Assembly (NCBI GenBank): GCA_012514505.1
Contig: JAAZAD010000348.1
Location: 1-64,000 of the forward strand
Source: Rhodococcus sp. (in: high G+C Gram-positive bacteria)
GTDB lineage: Bacteria > Actinomycetota > Actinomycetes > Mycobacteriales > Mycobacteriaceae
Direction: 5' to 3'
DNA length: 64,000 nucleotides
Every line of letters begins with the position of its first letter. The stretch's first letter is position 1. Positions 9,577-23,200 of the stretch are shown here, piece after piece. The position numbers and the translations under genes are program-made. The notes under the pieces are model-generated. The model ran no database searches and had not been told where the DNA came from. It saw only the letters and a list, made by a program, of their open reading frames with translations.

Positions 9577-12500
9577 CTACGGGCGATCTTCCCCGCACGC
9601 AACGAGAGCCGTCAACGCCGTAATCCACAGCGCCGCGAACTCGTCCACCTCGTTCTTGGTGAGAATCGCGGACGGGAATCCCATGTACGCGGTCAATTGC
9701 AGGCCGTCATCGGTATCGGTGACCACCGACTGGATGTCGAGGACTGCCTGCGCCGGCAGGGCACTCTTGTCCGCGCCACCGAGTTCGGGGGCATCGGCAT
9801 CCGGGAGCCAGCCCAATCCGCGAAGCGCCTCCGGAATCTCGGCTGTGCTGACCCGACCGATGTAGTTGAAGACGATCTGCGGTTCCGGCCACTCACGCAT
9901 GACTGCGGCGGTGTCCTCGTTGAGGTACCGCAACATGCCGTAACCGATGCCCTTGTCCGGAATCACAGCCAACTGATCACGAACCGCGTGCACAGCATCG
10001 ACTGCCGAAGACCCACCCATGAGGGCGTCCGACAGGTCGATGCCGGACAGGTCGAGCCGTGCCGGGTACATAGTGGTGAACCAGCCGACAGTGCGTGACA
10101 GGTCTGCGCCTGGCACGACGGACTCTTCACGGCCGTGGCCCTCCAAGGTCACGAGCGTCGCCGGATGGTCGACCCCGCGTGCGCGGCGCCATTCGGCCGT
10201 GGCCATGGCGAGTGCGGTGGCGAGAACATCGCTGAGATCGCCGCCGAGTTCGTCCGGTGCCGATTCGAGCAGCGCCTCGGTCACTGCGACCGGAACGTCG
10301 ACCTGGGTCCGTGTGACCGTGTGGAACACGTCCACGTCGAGGTCCAGTGCACGCGATCCCAGGAGCGGATCGGGTCCGTCCAGAATGCCGCGCCACACAT
10401 CGAGCTCGGCCGCCCGCTCGGGCAGCTGAGCCGCTTCGATCAGACCGTCCGTCCAGCGGCGCAGAGAAGTGCCCACCGGCTGCAGCGCCGGCGTGGTTCC
10501 CTCGGCGACCTGGGCTCCCGCAATCGCGAAGTCGGGCACCAGGATGCGCCACGACACGGAATCGACCACCAGGTGATGCGGGACGATGACGAGCACACCG
10601 CGTGCGGACGGATCCGTCGGCTCCAACCAGACCAATTCGATCATGGCTCCGGCCCTCGGATCGAGGCGGTCGAGCGCGTTGCCGGACTCCGCCTTGATCA
10701 CCTCGGCGAGAGACATCGGCCCCGCGGACTCCGCCGGATCGAACTCGGCGCGGTGAATCCAGTCGTTGACATTCGTTTCACCTGCGGGAGCGATGTCGAG
10801 CTGCGGTCCCGACTCGGTGTCGACAAGCCTCGAACGAAGCACGTCGTGCGCGTCGACAACGGCCGTCACGGTCTCGACTACCTGACGCCGGTCGATGCCC
10901 TCGGGCAGCGACAACGTCATGGGCATCACGAACTGGTTGTAGTCGCCACCTCGGTCGACCATCTTCGCAGCGATCGGAGTGAGCGGAACCGTGCCGGACC
11001 CGCCGCCCTCGAACTCCTCGAGCGTGACGACACCGCCCGCCTCCACCGTCGCAACCAGCTGCGCGACGGTACGGCACTCGAACACGTCACGCGCGGTGAA
11101 GTGAATGCCCGCCGCACGAGCGCGCGAGACCAGCTGGATCGAACCGATGCTGTCGCCGCCGAGTTCGAAGAACGAATCGTCGATACCGATCCGATCGCGA
11201 CCGAGCAGCTCTCCGAAGAGGTCCGCGAGCGTCGCTTCCATCTCCGTTCGTGGAGCACGGAATTCTGTGGTCGCCGCGAATTCGGGGACCGGGAGCGCAC
11301 GACGGTCCAGCTTGCCGCTGGTACCCATCGGAAGCTCGTCCAGCACCACGATCGCGTCCGGCACCATGTATTCCGGCAACGACTGCGCGGCGAAACCGCC
11401 GAGTTCCGACGTGTCCACCGAGCGTCCCGATTGCGGCACGACGTAGGCGGCCAAGCGTGGACCGACCGCACTCTCGAGGACGATCACAGCCGCCTTGGCG
11501 ACGTTCTCGTGACGGGCCAGAGCGTTCTCGATCTCACCGAGCTCGATACGCAGACCACGGATCTTCACCTGGAAGTCGGTGCGGCCCACGAACTCGATTG
11601 CCCCGTGTTCGTTCCACGACACGAGGTCGCCGGTGCGGTACATGCGCGATCCGTCGTCGACGAAGGGATTCGCCACGAACCGGTCCGAGCTCACACCCGG
11701 TCCGCCCACATATCCGCGTGCCAGCTGTGTGCCGGCGAGGTACAGCTCGCCGGCCACACCGATGGGCGTGGGAATCAACCGGGCGTCGAGCACGTACGCC
11801 TGGGTGTTCCATGCGGGTGACCCGATCGGTGCCGTGGTGTGCGCCTCGGTCGAATTCACCGTGTACGCAGTGGAGTTGATGGTCGCCTCGGTCGGTCCGT
11901 ACAGGTTGACCAACCGTGCCTTCCCGAGCGATTCGACACGCACCGCAGTCGCCTGAGGCAGTGCCTCACCACCCGCGAAGACGTAACGCAGTGAACCGCA
12001 ACGGTCTGCGTCGGCAACATCGAGGAACATATCGAGCACCGTCGGTACGAACTGGATGACGGTAACCTTTTCCGCTGCCACGGCGTCGGCCATGTACCCG
12101 GGATCGCGGTGTCCGTCCGGTCCCGCGACCACGAGCCGTCCACCGACGACCAACGGCAAGAACAGTTCCCACACCGAAGCGTCGAACGTGAACGGCGTCT
12201 TCTGCAGCACGACGTCGTCGCTGCCGATTCCGTATTCACCCTGCAGCCAGCTGAGCTGGTTCGCGAGTGCACGGTGCGAGATCTGGACGCCCTTCGGCCG
12301 GCCCGTCGACCCCGACGTGTACAGCGTGTACGCCAGGTTCTCCGGTCCCGCAGCGGCCAGCCGTTCGTCGGCACGGATGGGTCCGCCGTCGAACGCGGCC
12401 GGATCGAACTGGTCCATCCGCACGACCGGGGTGTCCCCCGCCGCGAACTCCGCGCTCGCAGTGATGATGCATGCCGGCTTCGCGCTGGCGACCACGTACT

Positions 12501-14215
12501 CGATGCGCTGCGCCGGGTGTTGCGGATCGATCGGCACATATGCGCCACCCGCCTGCAAGATCGCGTAGAGACTCACGACCATGTCGAGCGAACGATCCAA
12601 TGCGACACCGACAACCAGATCCGGTCCGACACCGATCGAGATCAGGTGCCGTGCCAGACGATTCACTCGATCCGCGAACTGTGCGTACGTCAGGCTCTCG
12701 CCCTCCGCAACGACAGCCGTGGCATCCGGGGTGAGCGCCACCTGCTCGTCGAACATGTCGACGACGGAGGTGGCTGCCACCGGGCGCCTGGTGTCGTTCC
12801 AGCCGTCCACGACGAGCGCCCGTTCCTCGGCGGTGAGGAGGTCGATGTCGCCGACGAGGGTGGAGTTACGGGTAGCGACGGTGTGCAGGATCTTGTCGAG
12901 CCTCGATCCCAGCCGCTCGATCGTCTGGTGATCGAACACGTCCGGAAGGTATTCGAGGGCCAGCGAGACCTCCGAATCCGACTGCGCGAGCAACGTCAGC
13001 GGGTAGTGCGAGGCGTCGGCGATGTTCACGCCTTCCACTCGCAGCCCGTCGATGTCGCTGCTCTCGGTCAACCCGGCTCGGTCGACGGGGTACGACTCGA
13101 AGATCGTCAAGGTGTCGAAGAGACCACCGATTCCGGCGATCTGCTGGATCTCCGGCAGACCGACGTGGTGGTGATCGAGCAATGACGACTGTTCGGCCTG
13201 CAGTCTTTCCAGCAGTCCGACGAGCGACTCGTTCGGGTCGATACGCACCCTGATGGGCAGCGTGTTGATGAACAGTCCGATCATCGACTCGACTCCGGAC
13301 ACCTCGGGCGGTCGACCGGACACGGTTGCGCCGAACACGACGTCCTCCGACCCGGTCATCCGGGCCAGCAACAGACCCCACGCGGCCTGCACGATGGTGT
13401 TCATCGTGACACCACGATCGCGGGCGACGCGGGCCAACTCTTCGCTGACCGCGGCACCGACCCGAACCGGGTACTTCACCGGTCCCGGCCGTTCCGCACC
13501 ACTCTGAGGAGGTGCGGGCGCAACAACCGTCGGAGCGTCGAGACCGGCAAGGGCATGTGCCCAGGCGTTCCGCGACACCTGCGCGTCGCGCTCGGACAGC
13601 CAGCTCAGGAAGTCGCGGTAGCCGCGAACACGTGGCAGATGTGTCGCGTCGCCGCGTGTGGCGTAGAGAACCAGCAGGTCCTTCATCAGCAGCGGCATCG
13701 ACCAGCCGTCGAGCAGGATGTGGTGGTTGCTGATCGAGAAGCGATACGTGTCCGCCCCGGTGCGGATCAACAGGCACCGCATCAACGGCGGACGCGTCAT
13801 GTCGAAGCGACCGGACCGATGTTCGGTGACGAGACGTGCAATCTCCTCGTCCTGTTCGGCACCCGACAGCGAGCGGAGATCGACCTCGCGCCACGGCATC
13901 TCGACGTCGTCGAGGACGACCTGTACCGGCGCACCGGATTCGTTCTGCACGAACGCGGTCCGCAGGTTGGCGTGACGAGCGATCAGTGCGTTCGCCGCTG
14001 CTCGCAGCCGATCGGCGTCGACCGTTCCGGCAAGGTCGAGTACGACCTGCGCGGTGTAGACGTCGATCGTCTGCTCCGCGAACACGGAGTGGAAGTACAG
14101 GCCCGACTGCAACGGGGCCAACGGCCACACATCGCGCACACCCTGGTACTTCTGCTCCAGAACCTCGAGCTCGCCCTGACCGATCGAGACGAGGTGGACG
14201 TCGGACGGGGTGAGT
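9577..14215 (-). other. NRPS module 9: C(D-C-L type)-A-T-E, C-terminal, no TE
   Basis: HHILLDGWS; TFDASVWELFLPL; LYGPTEATIN; GGDSIGSIQL; terminal E with HHLVVDSVSWRIL; protein ends ...ALWITALTALVACGEDRP*. Boundaries approximate. Confidence 0.85.
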
Positions 14216-17200
14216 CCGCCGCTGCCCGGCTTCGTCGCGTACTCGGCAAGGGCTGCTGCGGCGGTGTGCCACAGTTGCGCCAGCTCGCCGACTTCCTCTG
14301 CCTCGAGGATCCCGGTGGCGAAGGCGAAGCTCGCCGACAACTCCGGCCCCGACGCGGTTTCGGAGGTCACGGCATTGATGCTCAGCACTGCCGGAGCGAC
14401 CATGTCGTCGTCCATGGCACCGCCGAATTCACCGCTGTCCGAATCTGGAATCCAGCCGAGTTCGCGCAGTTCCTCGGGGAGTTCGACGGCGCCGGCCTTA
14501 CCCAGGTAGTTGAAGCCGATCTGCGGGGTCGGCAATCCTGCCAGCGCTGCCCCGGTCTCCTCGTTGAGGTAGCGGAGGAGTCCGTAGCCGATGCCGTGGT
14601 CCGGAACCGCCAACAGCTGTTCCTTGACGGCCTTCAGCGCGATGCCGGCGCCCGGCCCACCGCTGAACGCGTCGTCGAGATCGGCGCGGCCGATATCCAG
14701 ACGCACCGGGAACAAGGTGGTGAACCAGCCGACGGTCCGTGCGAGGTCGGCACCGGGAACGGTCTCCTCCTCGCGGCCGTGGCCCTCGAGGTTGATGAGG
14801 ACCGAACTGTCGGCGATGCCACGTCCGGCACGCCACCACGACACGGCGAGAGCGAGTGCGGTGAGCAGCCCGTCGTTCACACCGCCCTGCACGACCTCGG
14901 GAACCTTCGTCAGCAGTGCCTCGGTCAGCTCCGTCGAGAACGTGATGCTCGTGCGCGACGTCGACGAGATCACGTCCCGCTTCGGATCGAGAGCCCTCGA
15001 CCCGAGCAGCGGGTCTTCTCCGGCCAGCGTGCGCTGCCAGAAGTCGAGTTCCGCGCTGCGATGCGGCGAGCGCGCCTCTTCGACGAGGCCGTTGGCCCAG
15101 GCCCGCATCGACGACCCTGTCGCCGGCAACTGCGGCTGCTGACCCTGGGAAACCTGCGAACCGGCGGCTACGAAGTCGGGCACCAGGATGCGCCACGACA
15201 CGCCGTCGACCACCAGGTGGTGCGCGAGCACCAGGAGGCGCCCGCCGGTGTCACCCAGCTCGGGAGCCGGATCGAACCAGACGAACTGAACCATCCGGCC
15301 GGCCGCCGGATCGAGGCGGTCCGCTGCTCGGTTCATCGCGTTCTGCCCGAATTCCGCAAATTCGGAGGTGCCCGGAGCCGCAGTGATCTCGAGGCGTTCG
15401 ATCAGTTCGCCGGCGCCGAAGGCGTCACCGACGGACAGAGATTCGAAAGTGCGGTCGGTACCGGTTCCGGTCAGTCGCGAGCGCAGCACGTCGTGCTGAG
15501 CCAACACCGCGTCGACCGTCGTGACCACATCTTCGCGGGTCACGCCGACTGGCAACTTCAGCAATACCGCCTGCGAGAAACGGTCGAAGCTTCCCGCCGT
15601 GTCGAGCAGCCAGTGCGCGATCGGGGTCAGGGCGACCTCGCCCACACCTCCGCCGGGCAGCTCCTCGAGCGTGACGACCTCCGACTCGGAACTCCACACC
15701 GCGACCTCGGCGATACCGGCAACGGTCTTGCGCTCGAACACGTCACGAGCGGCGAAGAGCACACCTGCGGCCTTGGCCCGGGTAGTCAACTGAATGGACA
15801 CGATGCTGTCGCCGCCGAGTTCGAAGAACGAATCGTCGACGCTCACCCGCTCCACGCCGAGAACCTCGGCGAACACTCCGGCAATCGTCTCTTCCATGGC
15901 ACCCGACGGCGCGCGGAAGTCGGAGGACATCGACACGAACTGTGGTTCGGGAAGCGCCTTGCGGTCGAGCTTGCCGGCGGGGGTGAGTGGCACCTCCGAG
16001 ATCGCCATGATCGACGACGGCACCATGTAGCCCGGTAGCGTTTCCGACACGAACGACGACAGCTCTGCCACGTCGATCGTCTGTCCTGGTGCGGGCATCA
16101 CGTACGAGACGAGGACCGTCTGCCCGGTCTGCTCGCGGTGGTGTCCCATCGTGATCGCGAAGTCGACCGACGGGTGCCGACCGAGCTCTGCGTCGATCTC
16201 GCCCAGTTCGATTCGGAAGCCACGCACCTTGACCTGGAAGTCGCTGCGGCCGACGTAGTCGAGCACATGACCGTCGTCCGTGGGCACCCAGCGCACGACG
16301 TCACCGGTGCGGTACAGCCGCTCCCCGGCCCCACCGAACGGGTTCGCAACGAAGCGCTCCGCAGTGAGACCGAACCTGTTGTTGTATCCGCGGGCCACGC
16401 TCGGTCCGGACACGTACAGCTCGCCGGGCACACCGACCGGCACCGGAGCCAGCCGCGAATCCAGCACGACCAGATCCACACCACGGGTCGGTCCACCGAT
16501 GGTGACCGGCTCCCCTGGCTGCATCGCCTCACTGGACGTGCTCCAGATAGTGGCCTCCGAGGGACCGTAGAGGTTGAACATCTTGCGGCCCGGTGCCCAT
16601 CGCGCCATCAATTCCGGCGGGCAGGCTTCACCGGCGACACAGATGACCTCGACGTTGTCGAGACCAGCCGGATCCACGGTGGTCAGTGCCGCCGGGGTGA
16701 CGAACGCATGGGTGACCCGCTGGTCCTTGAGCAGACGCGCCAACTCCTCGCCGCCGTAGATGACGCCGGGGGCGATCACCATGGTGGCTCCGGCCGCGAC
16801 CGGGTACAGCAGTTCGAACACCGACGCGTCGAAGCTGGGCGAGGCGAAGTGCAATACCCGCGACTGCGCTGTCACACCGAGGTGATCGCGGTGGTCGGAC
16901 GTGACGTTCGCCAGTCCCGCGTGCGTCACGACGACGCCCTTGGGCAAACCTGTCGATCCGGACGTGTAGATGACGTACGCCGCGTCCGCGATCCTGATCG
17001 GCCGCAGGCGCTCACCGTCGGTGACCGGGGCGGCAGATGCCGCGCCGCACACGTCGGCGAATTCCGGATCGTCGAGTACGAGCCAATCGACGGTGCCGGG
17101 AAGCTCCGCGACGTGCGTCGTGGTGACGAGTCCGACCGATGCCGCCGAATCGGTGACCATGTGCAGGATGCGCTCGTACGGGTAGCTCGGGTCCACGGGA

Positions 17201-20200
17201 ACGAACGCAGCGCCCGTCTTCGCGACCGCCCACACGGACAGCACGGATTCGACGGACCGAGTCAGAGCAAGAGCAACGAAGTCCTCTGCGCCCACACCTC
17301 GGTCGATCAGCACCCGAGCCAAGCGGTTCGACCGTTCGTCGAGCTCTTGGTAGGTGACCGTCTCGTCACCGCACACGATGGCGACGGCAGCCGGGTCCTG
17401 TGACGCAGCCGCTTCGAGAATCTCCACCATGGTGAGCGGGTCCGCGGATTCCTTGCCACGAACCGGCGTCAGCGCACGGCGTTCCGTCTCACCGAGGATG
17501 TCGATGTCGCCGACACGCACCGCGGAATCGGTGGTGACAGCGTCGAGGATCCACCGGAATCGGTCCGCGAAGCCGCGAATGGTGCTCTCGTCGAACAGAT
17601 CCGTGGCGTAGGTGAACACACCTCGCATCGCGTCGTCCTCGTCGGCGAGAGTGAGCTGCAGGTCGAACTTCGACGAGCTCATACCGCCGTCGAGCCCCTG
17701 AATCGTGAGGCCAGGAAGTTCGACGTGCGCCTGCTCGACGTTCTGGAACGCCAACGCCACCTGGAAGAGCGGCGTGAACGCCGTCGAACGCTCCGGCTGC
17801 AGGATCTCCACGAGACGCTCGAAGGGAACGTCCTTGTGGGTGAACGCACCGAGGTCGTCGTGCCGCACGGCTGCCAGCAGATCGGCGAACCGAGCCTCCG
17901 AGTCGACCTGAGTACGCAGCACCAGGGTGTTGACGAACATTCCCACGATGTCGTCGAGCGCGGATTCACCGCGGCCCTCGATCGCGGTACCGACGGCGAT
18001 GTCGTCGGTACCACTCAGCCGAGCGAGCAGCACCGCGAGTGCTGCGTGCGCAACCATGAACAACGACGCGTTGTTCTCGCGCGCCAGCTCGGTGAGCCGT
18101 GCACGCAGATCGGAGTCGATCTCGAAATCGAAGTTCGCACCACGCAGCGACTGCGACTGCGGCCGCGGGCGATCGGTCGGCAACGGCAGCACGTCGGGCA
18201 GTCCCGCAAGTGCCTCCTGCCAGTAACCGATCTGCTTCGCCGACAGCGATTCCGGGTCCTTCTCGTCACCGAGAAGTTCGTGCTGCCACAACGAGAAGTC
18301 CGCGTATTGGACGTCCAGTGGCGCCCAGCCTGGTTCGGTCCCGGCCACGTGAGCGCTGTAGGCGATCACCACGTCGCGTGCCAGCGGTGCCGTCGAGGCA
18401 CCGTCAGCGGAGATGTGGTGGATCACGATGGCCAGCACGTGCTCGGTCTCGTTCAAGCGCAGCAGGTTCGCTCGCACCGGCACGCCGGCGGAGACATCGA
18501 AACCACGTGTCACGAGGTCGATGACGCGCAGACGCATTTCGTGCTCGTCCGCAACGGTCTCGGTGACGAGATCCACCCCGGCCTCGTCACGGGGCACGAC
18601 GACCTGCACGGGTCCGTGACCGTCGTCCGGGTACCGGGTGCGCAGAGTTTCGTGGCGTTCCACGACGTCTGCGAGCGCGCTGCGCACCGCATCCACATCG
18701 AGCTCACCGCTGAGCCGGATGGCCAACGGGATGTTGTATGCGGCCGACGCGGTGTCGAACTGGTTGATGAACCACATCCGAGACTGAGCCGGGGACAACG
18801 GGATCCGCCCCGGTCGTTGCTGCGCCACCAGCGGCGGCCGTGTGCTCGCCTCGGTGGCGGAATGCTCTGCACGGGTGGCCAGCGCAGCCACCGACGGCGC
18901 TTCGAACAGCTCACGTACGCCGATGGTGGCCTCGAGCGCCGCATTGACGCGGGCAACGACACGGGTGGCGATGAGCGAGTTGCCGCCGAGGTCGAAGAAC
19001 GAGTCGTCGACGCTGATGCGATCGCGGCCGAGGACGTCTTCGAAGATCGACGCGACGATCTCCTCGACGGGTGTGCGCGGTGCCCGGTAGTGCTCGCCGG
19101 TCGAACCGAACTCGGGTTCCGGCAGTGCCTTGCGGTCGAGCTTGCCGTTGATGGACAGCGGCAGTTCGTCGAGCGGAATCAGAGCCGCCGGAACCATGTA
19201 GCCCGGGACCGACTTGCCGGCGTAGCTCGAGATGTCGAGCAGATCGAGTGTCATGCCCGTCTCGGCCACCAAGTACGCGACCAACTGGTCGCCGGTGTGG
19301 CGGTCACTGTGCACGACCGCTACTGCCTGTGCGACGGACGGATGCGCTACCAGTGCGCGTTCGACCTCGCCCAGTTCGATACGGAAGCCACGCACCTTCA
19401 CCTGGAAGTCGCTTCGTCCGATGTAGTCGAGGTTGCCGTCCCGGCTCCACCGCACCAGGTCGCCGGTGCGGTACATACGGGTGCCGCCGCCGAACGGGTT
19501 GGCGACGAACCGATCCGAGGTGAGGTCGAATCGACCGAAGTAGCCCCGGGCGAGCTGATCGCCCGCAAGATACAGCTCACCTGTCACGCCCACCGGAACG
19601 GGATTCAGCCGGGTGTCGAGAACGTATGTCTGCGTGTTCCATTCCGGTCGCCCGATGGGCACCGAACCGGACGTCTCGTCACCGCACTCGTAGTACGTGA
19701 CACTGACTGCAGCCTCGGTCGGTCCGTAGAGGTTGTGGATCTCGGCATCGCTGACCGCGCGGAATCGAGTCACCACATCGGCCGGCAATGCCTCACCGAT
19801 GCACAGGACACGGCGCACGCACGCGATCTGCTGCGGCCGCGCCACGGCCAGGAACGCCGAGAGCAGCGAGGGCACGAAGTGCAGTGTGGTGACCGACTCC
19901 GACTCGATCAGGTCGGCGAGATAGGCCGGATCCTTGTGTCCGTCCGGCGTCGCCACCACGAGACGCGCACCAGCGGTGAGCGCCCACCAGAACTCCCACA
20001 CCGAAAGGTCGAACGTCGCAGGGGTCTTGAGGAGCACCGCGTCGTCGCCGCCGAGCGGGTACTGCGCCTGCTTCCAACGCAGCTGATTCGCGATCGCGGC
20101 ATGGGGCACCGCGACACCCTTGGGTCGCCCGGTCGATCCGGAGGTGTAGATGACGTATGCCGTGTTGTCCGGATGCAGCGGAGCCGTGCGCTCACTGTCC

Positions 20201-23200
20201 GAGACAGGCGCGTCGTCGACGCCGCCCAGGTCGAGTTCGTCGAGCGCGATGTGCTGCGCGTCGCCCGGCAGATCGGGTGCGATTGCCGAGGTGGTGAGCA
20301 CGCACACCGGCTGCGCGCTCTGCAGCACGTAGGCCGTTCGCTCCGCCGGGTGATCCGGGTCGATCGGCAGGTAGGCGCCGCCCGACTTCGCGACCGCGTA
20401 CATCGCGACCAAGAGATCCACCGACCGGTACAACGCGAGACCGACGATGGTCTCGGGTCCCACACCCAGTGACATCAGATGCCGCGCCAGACGGTTGGCA
20501 CGCTGATCGAACTCGCGGTAGGTCAGGCGCTCACCGTCGAAAACGATGGCGGGCGCATCCGGCGAAGCCGACACCGCAGCGTCGAACAGATCCGGGAGCG
20601 TGGCTGCCGGAAGTTCGTGGTCGGTGGCATTCAGGGAGCTCACGACGAGCCGGCGCTCGGACCGGTCCAGGATGGGCAGATCGCCCACCGGCAGATCCGG
20701 GTTGGCCGTCGCCGCCGACAGCACCCGCACGAACGAGTCCGCGAATCGCTGCACGGTCTGTTCCTCGAACAGGTCCGTCGCGTAGGTGAACACGCCGGCC
20801 ATGTCCTCGCCATCGGCGCTGTCGCTGAGGATCAGATGCAGGTCGAACTGAGCGGTGTCGTTGCCCACCTCGAGTGGTGCAACCGTCAGATCCGGCAGCT
20901 CGAGAGTGGCCTTGGTGGTGTTCTGGAACGAGTACCCCACCTGGAATATCGGGTGATGCGCCATCGAGCGAGCGGGGTTCAGAACCTCGACTAGCCGCTC
21001 GAACGGGACGTCCGCGTGCGAGAACGCAGCAAGGTCGCTCTCGCGGGCACCTTCCACGATGTCCGAGAAGGTGCGCTCGCCGTCCACCTGCACGCGCAGC
21101 GCAAGGGTGTTGACGAACATGCCGACCACGCCGTCGAGTTCGCGTTCGCCGCGACCGGCGATCGGAGTACCGACCGCGATGTCGTCCGAGCCGGACAACC
21201 GGCTGAGCAGCGTCGCGAACGCCGCATGCACGACCATGAACACGCTGGCGTTGTGCTGCTTCGCAATCGACGCCAGACGATCGTGAAGTTCACCCGCCAC
21301 GGTGAATTCGACCCGCGAGCCACGCAACGTCTGCTGCGGCGGACGCGGGTGATCCAACGGCAGTTCGAGAAGATCCGGCGCTCCCGCAAGAGACTTGCGC
21401 CAGAAGTTCACCTGCTGCGTGAGCAGGCTGTTCTCGTCGTCCTCGCTGCCGAGCAGCTCACGCTGCCAGATCGCGTAATCGGCGTACTGCACCGCCAACG
21501 GCTCGAATTCCGGCGCATTCCCGGAAACCCGGGCCATGTACGCCGTCATGACGTCACGTACGAACGGAGCCAGCGACTCGCCGTCCGTCGACACGTGGTG
21601 AATGACCAGTGCGAGGACGAAGTCGTTCGATCCGACCTCGAACAGACGCAGGCGCACCGGCGGAACATCCGCCGTGACATCGAAGCCGGTAGTGGCCATG
21701 GCAACGAGTTGCTCACGAAGCTCGTTCTCGTCCACCCGGACCGGTGCGACATCGAGCGACACCTGGTCCATCGGCAGGATCACCTGGTGTGCGCCCTCCG
21801 GAGAATCCGGGTACACGGTGCGCAGGGTCTCGTGGCGTTCGACGACGTCGAACACCGCAGCCTGCAAGGCCTCGGGGTCCAGCTTCCCGGTCAGGCGCAC
21901 CGCCAGCGGGATGTTGTACGCCGCCGAGTCGGGATCGAAGCGGTTGATGAACCACATCCGGGACTGCGCCAACGACAGCGGGATGTGCTCCGGCCGCGGA
22001 CCGGCCTTCAGCACCGGACGCGCATCCGCGCTGCCGGTCAGGTCTGCCACCCGCACCGCCATTTCGGCGACGGTGGGTGCCTCGAACAGCTCACGCACAC
22101 CGATGCGGGTACCGACGACCTGCCCGATGCGCGACACCACACGTGTCGCACTGAGCGAGTTTCCACCCAGGTCGAAGAAGCTGTCGTCGACGCTGACCGA
22201 CTCCGTGCCGAGAACCTCGGCGAAGATGTCGGCAATCGCGTGTTCGGTGTTCGAGGACGCCGCACGGAACTCGGTGGTGGCCGTGACGAACTCGGGTTCC
22301 GGGAGACGCTTTCGATCGAGCTTGCCGATCGCGGTCAGCGGAATCTCGTCCATTTCGACGATCACCGACGGAACCATGTACGGCGGCAGGGACTGAGCCA
22401 CCACATCCTTGAGCGCATCCGCGTCGACGACCGAACCGTTGGTCGGCACCACGTAGGCGACGAGCGCGGTCTGTCCTGCCGGATTCGGCAGACCCACGGT
22501 CACGGCGAACTCGACCTCCGGCTGCGAGGTGAGCGCTGCGTCGATCTCGCCGAGCTCGACACGGAAACCGCGCACCTTCACCTGGAAGTCGGAGCGACCC
22601 ACGTACTCGACCTGGTGCCCGTCGGTCCAGCGGACCACGTCACCCGTGCGGTACATGCGTGCGCCCGGCTCGCCGTACGGGTTGGCGACAAAGCGCTCCG
22701 CAGTGACGACGGGGCGGTCGTGGTAGCCACGGGTGACTGCGGGACCGCCGATGTAGAGCTCTCCCGGAACGCCCTTCGGCACCGGACGCAGGCGTGCGTC
22801 GAGCACGAGGGTCTCGACACCACGCAGCGGAGAACCGATGGTGATGCGCTCGCCCACGACGAGTGGATCGGTGATCGTGACGATCACAGTGGTCTCGGTC
22901 GGGCCGTATGCATTGCGCATCTGCCTGCCCGGCGCCCACTTGGCGACCAGTTCGGGCTTGCAGACGTCGCCACCGACCACCACGGACTTCACGGAGTCGA
23001 GCCCCTCGGGGTCGACGGTCATGAGCGCGGTCGGCGTGATGACGATGTTTTCGACGCGCTCACGGCGGATGAGATCTGCCAGTTCGTCGCCGCCGAACAC
23101 GTCGGCCGGCGCGATGACCAAAGTGGCACCAGCGCTGAACGCCGCAAGCAACTCACCGACGGAGGTGTCGAAGCTCGGGGAAGCCACGTGCAGGAACCGA

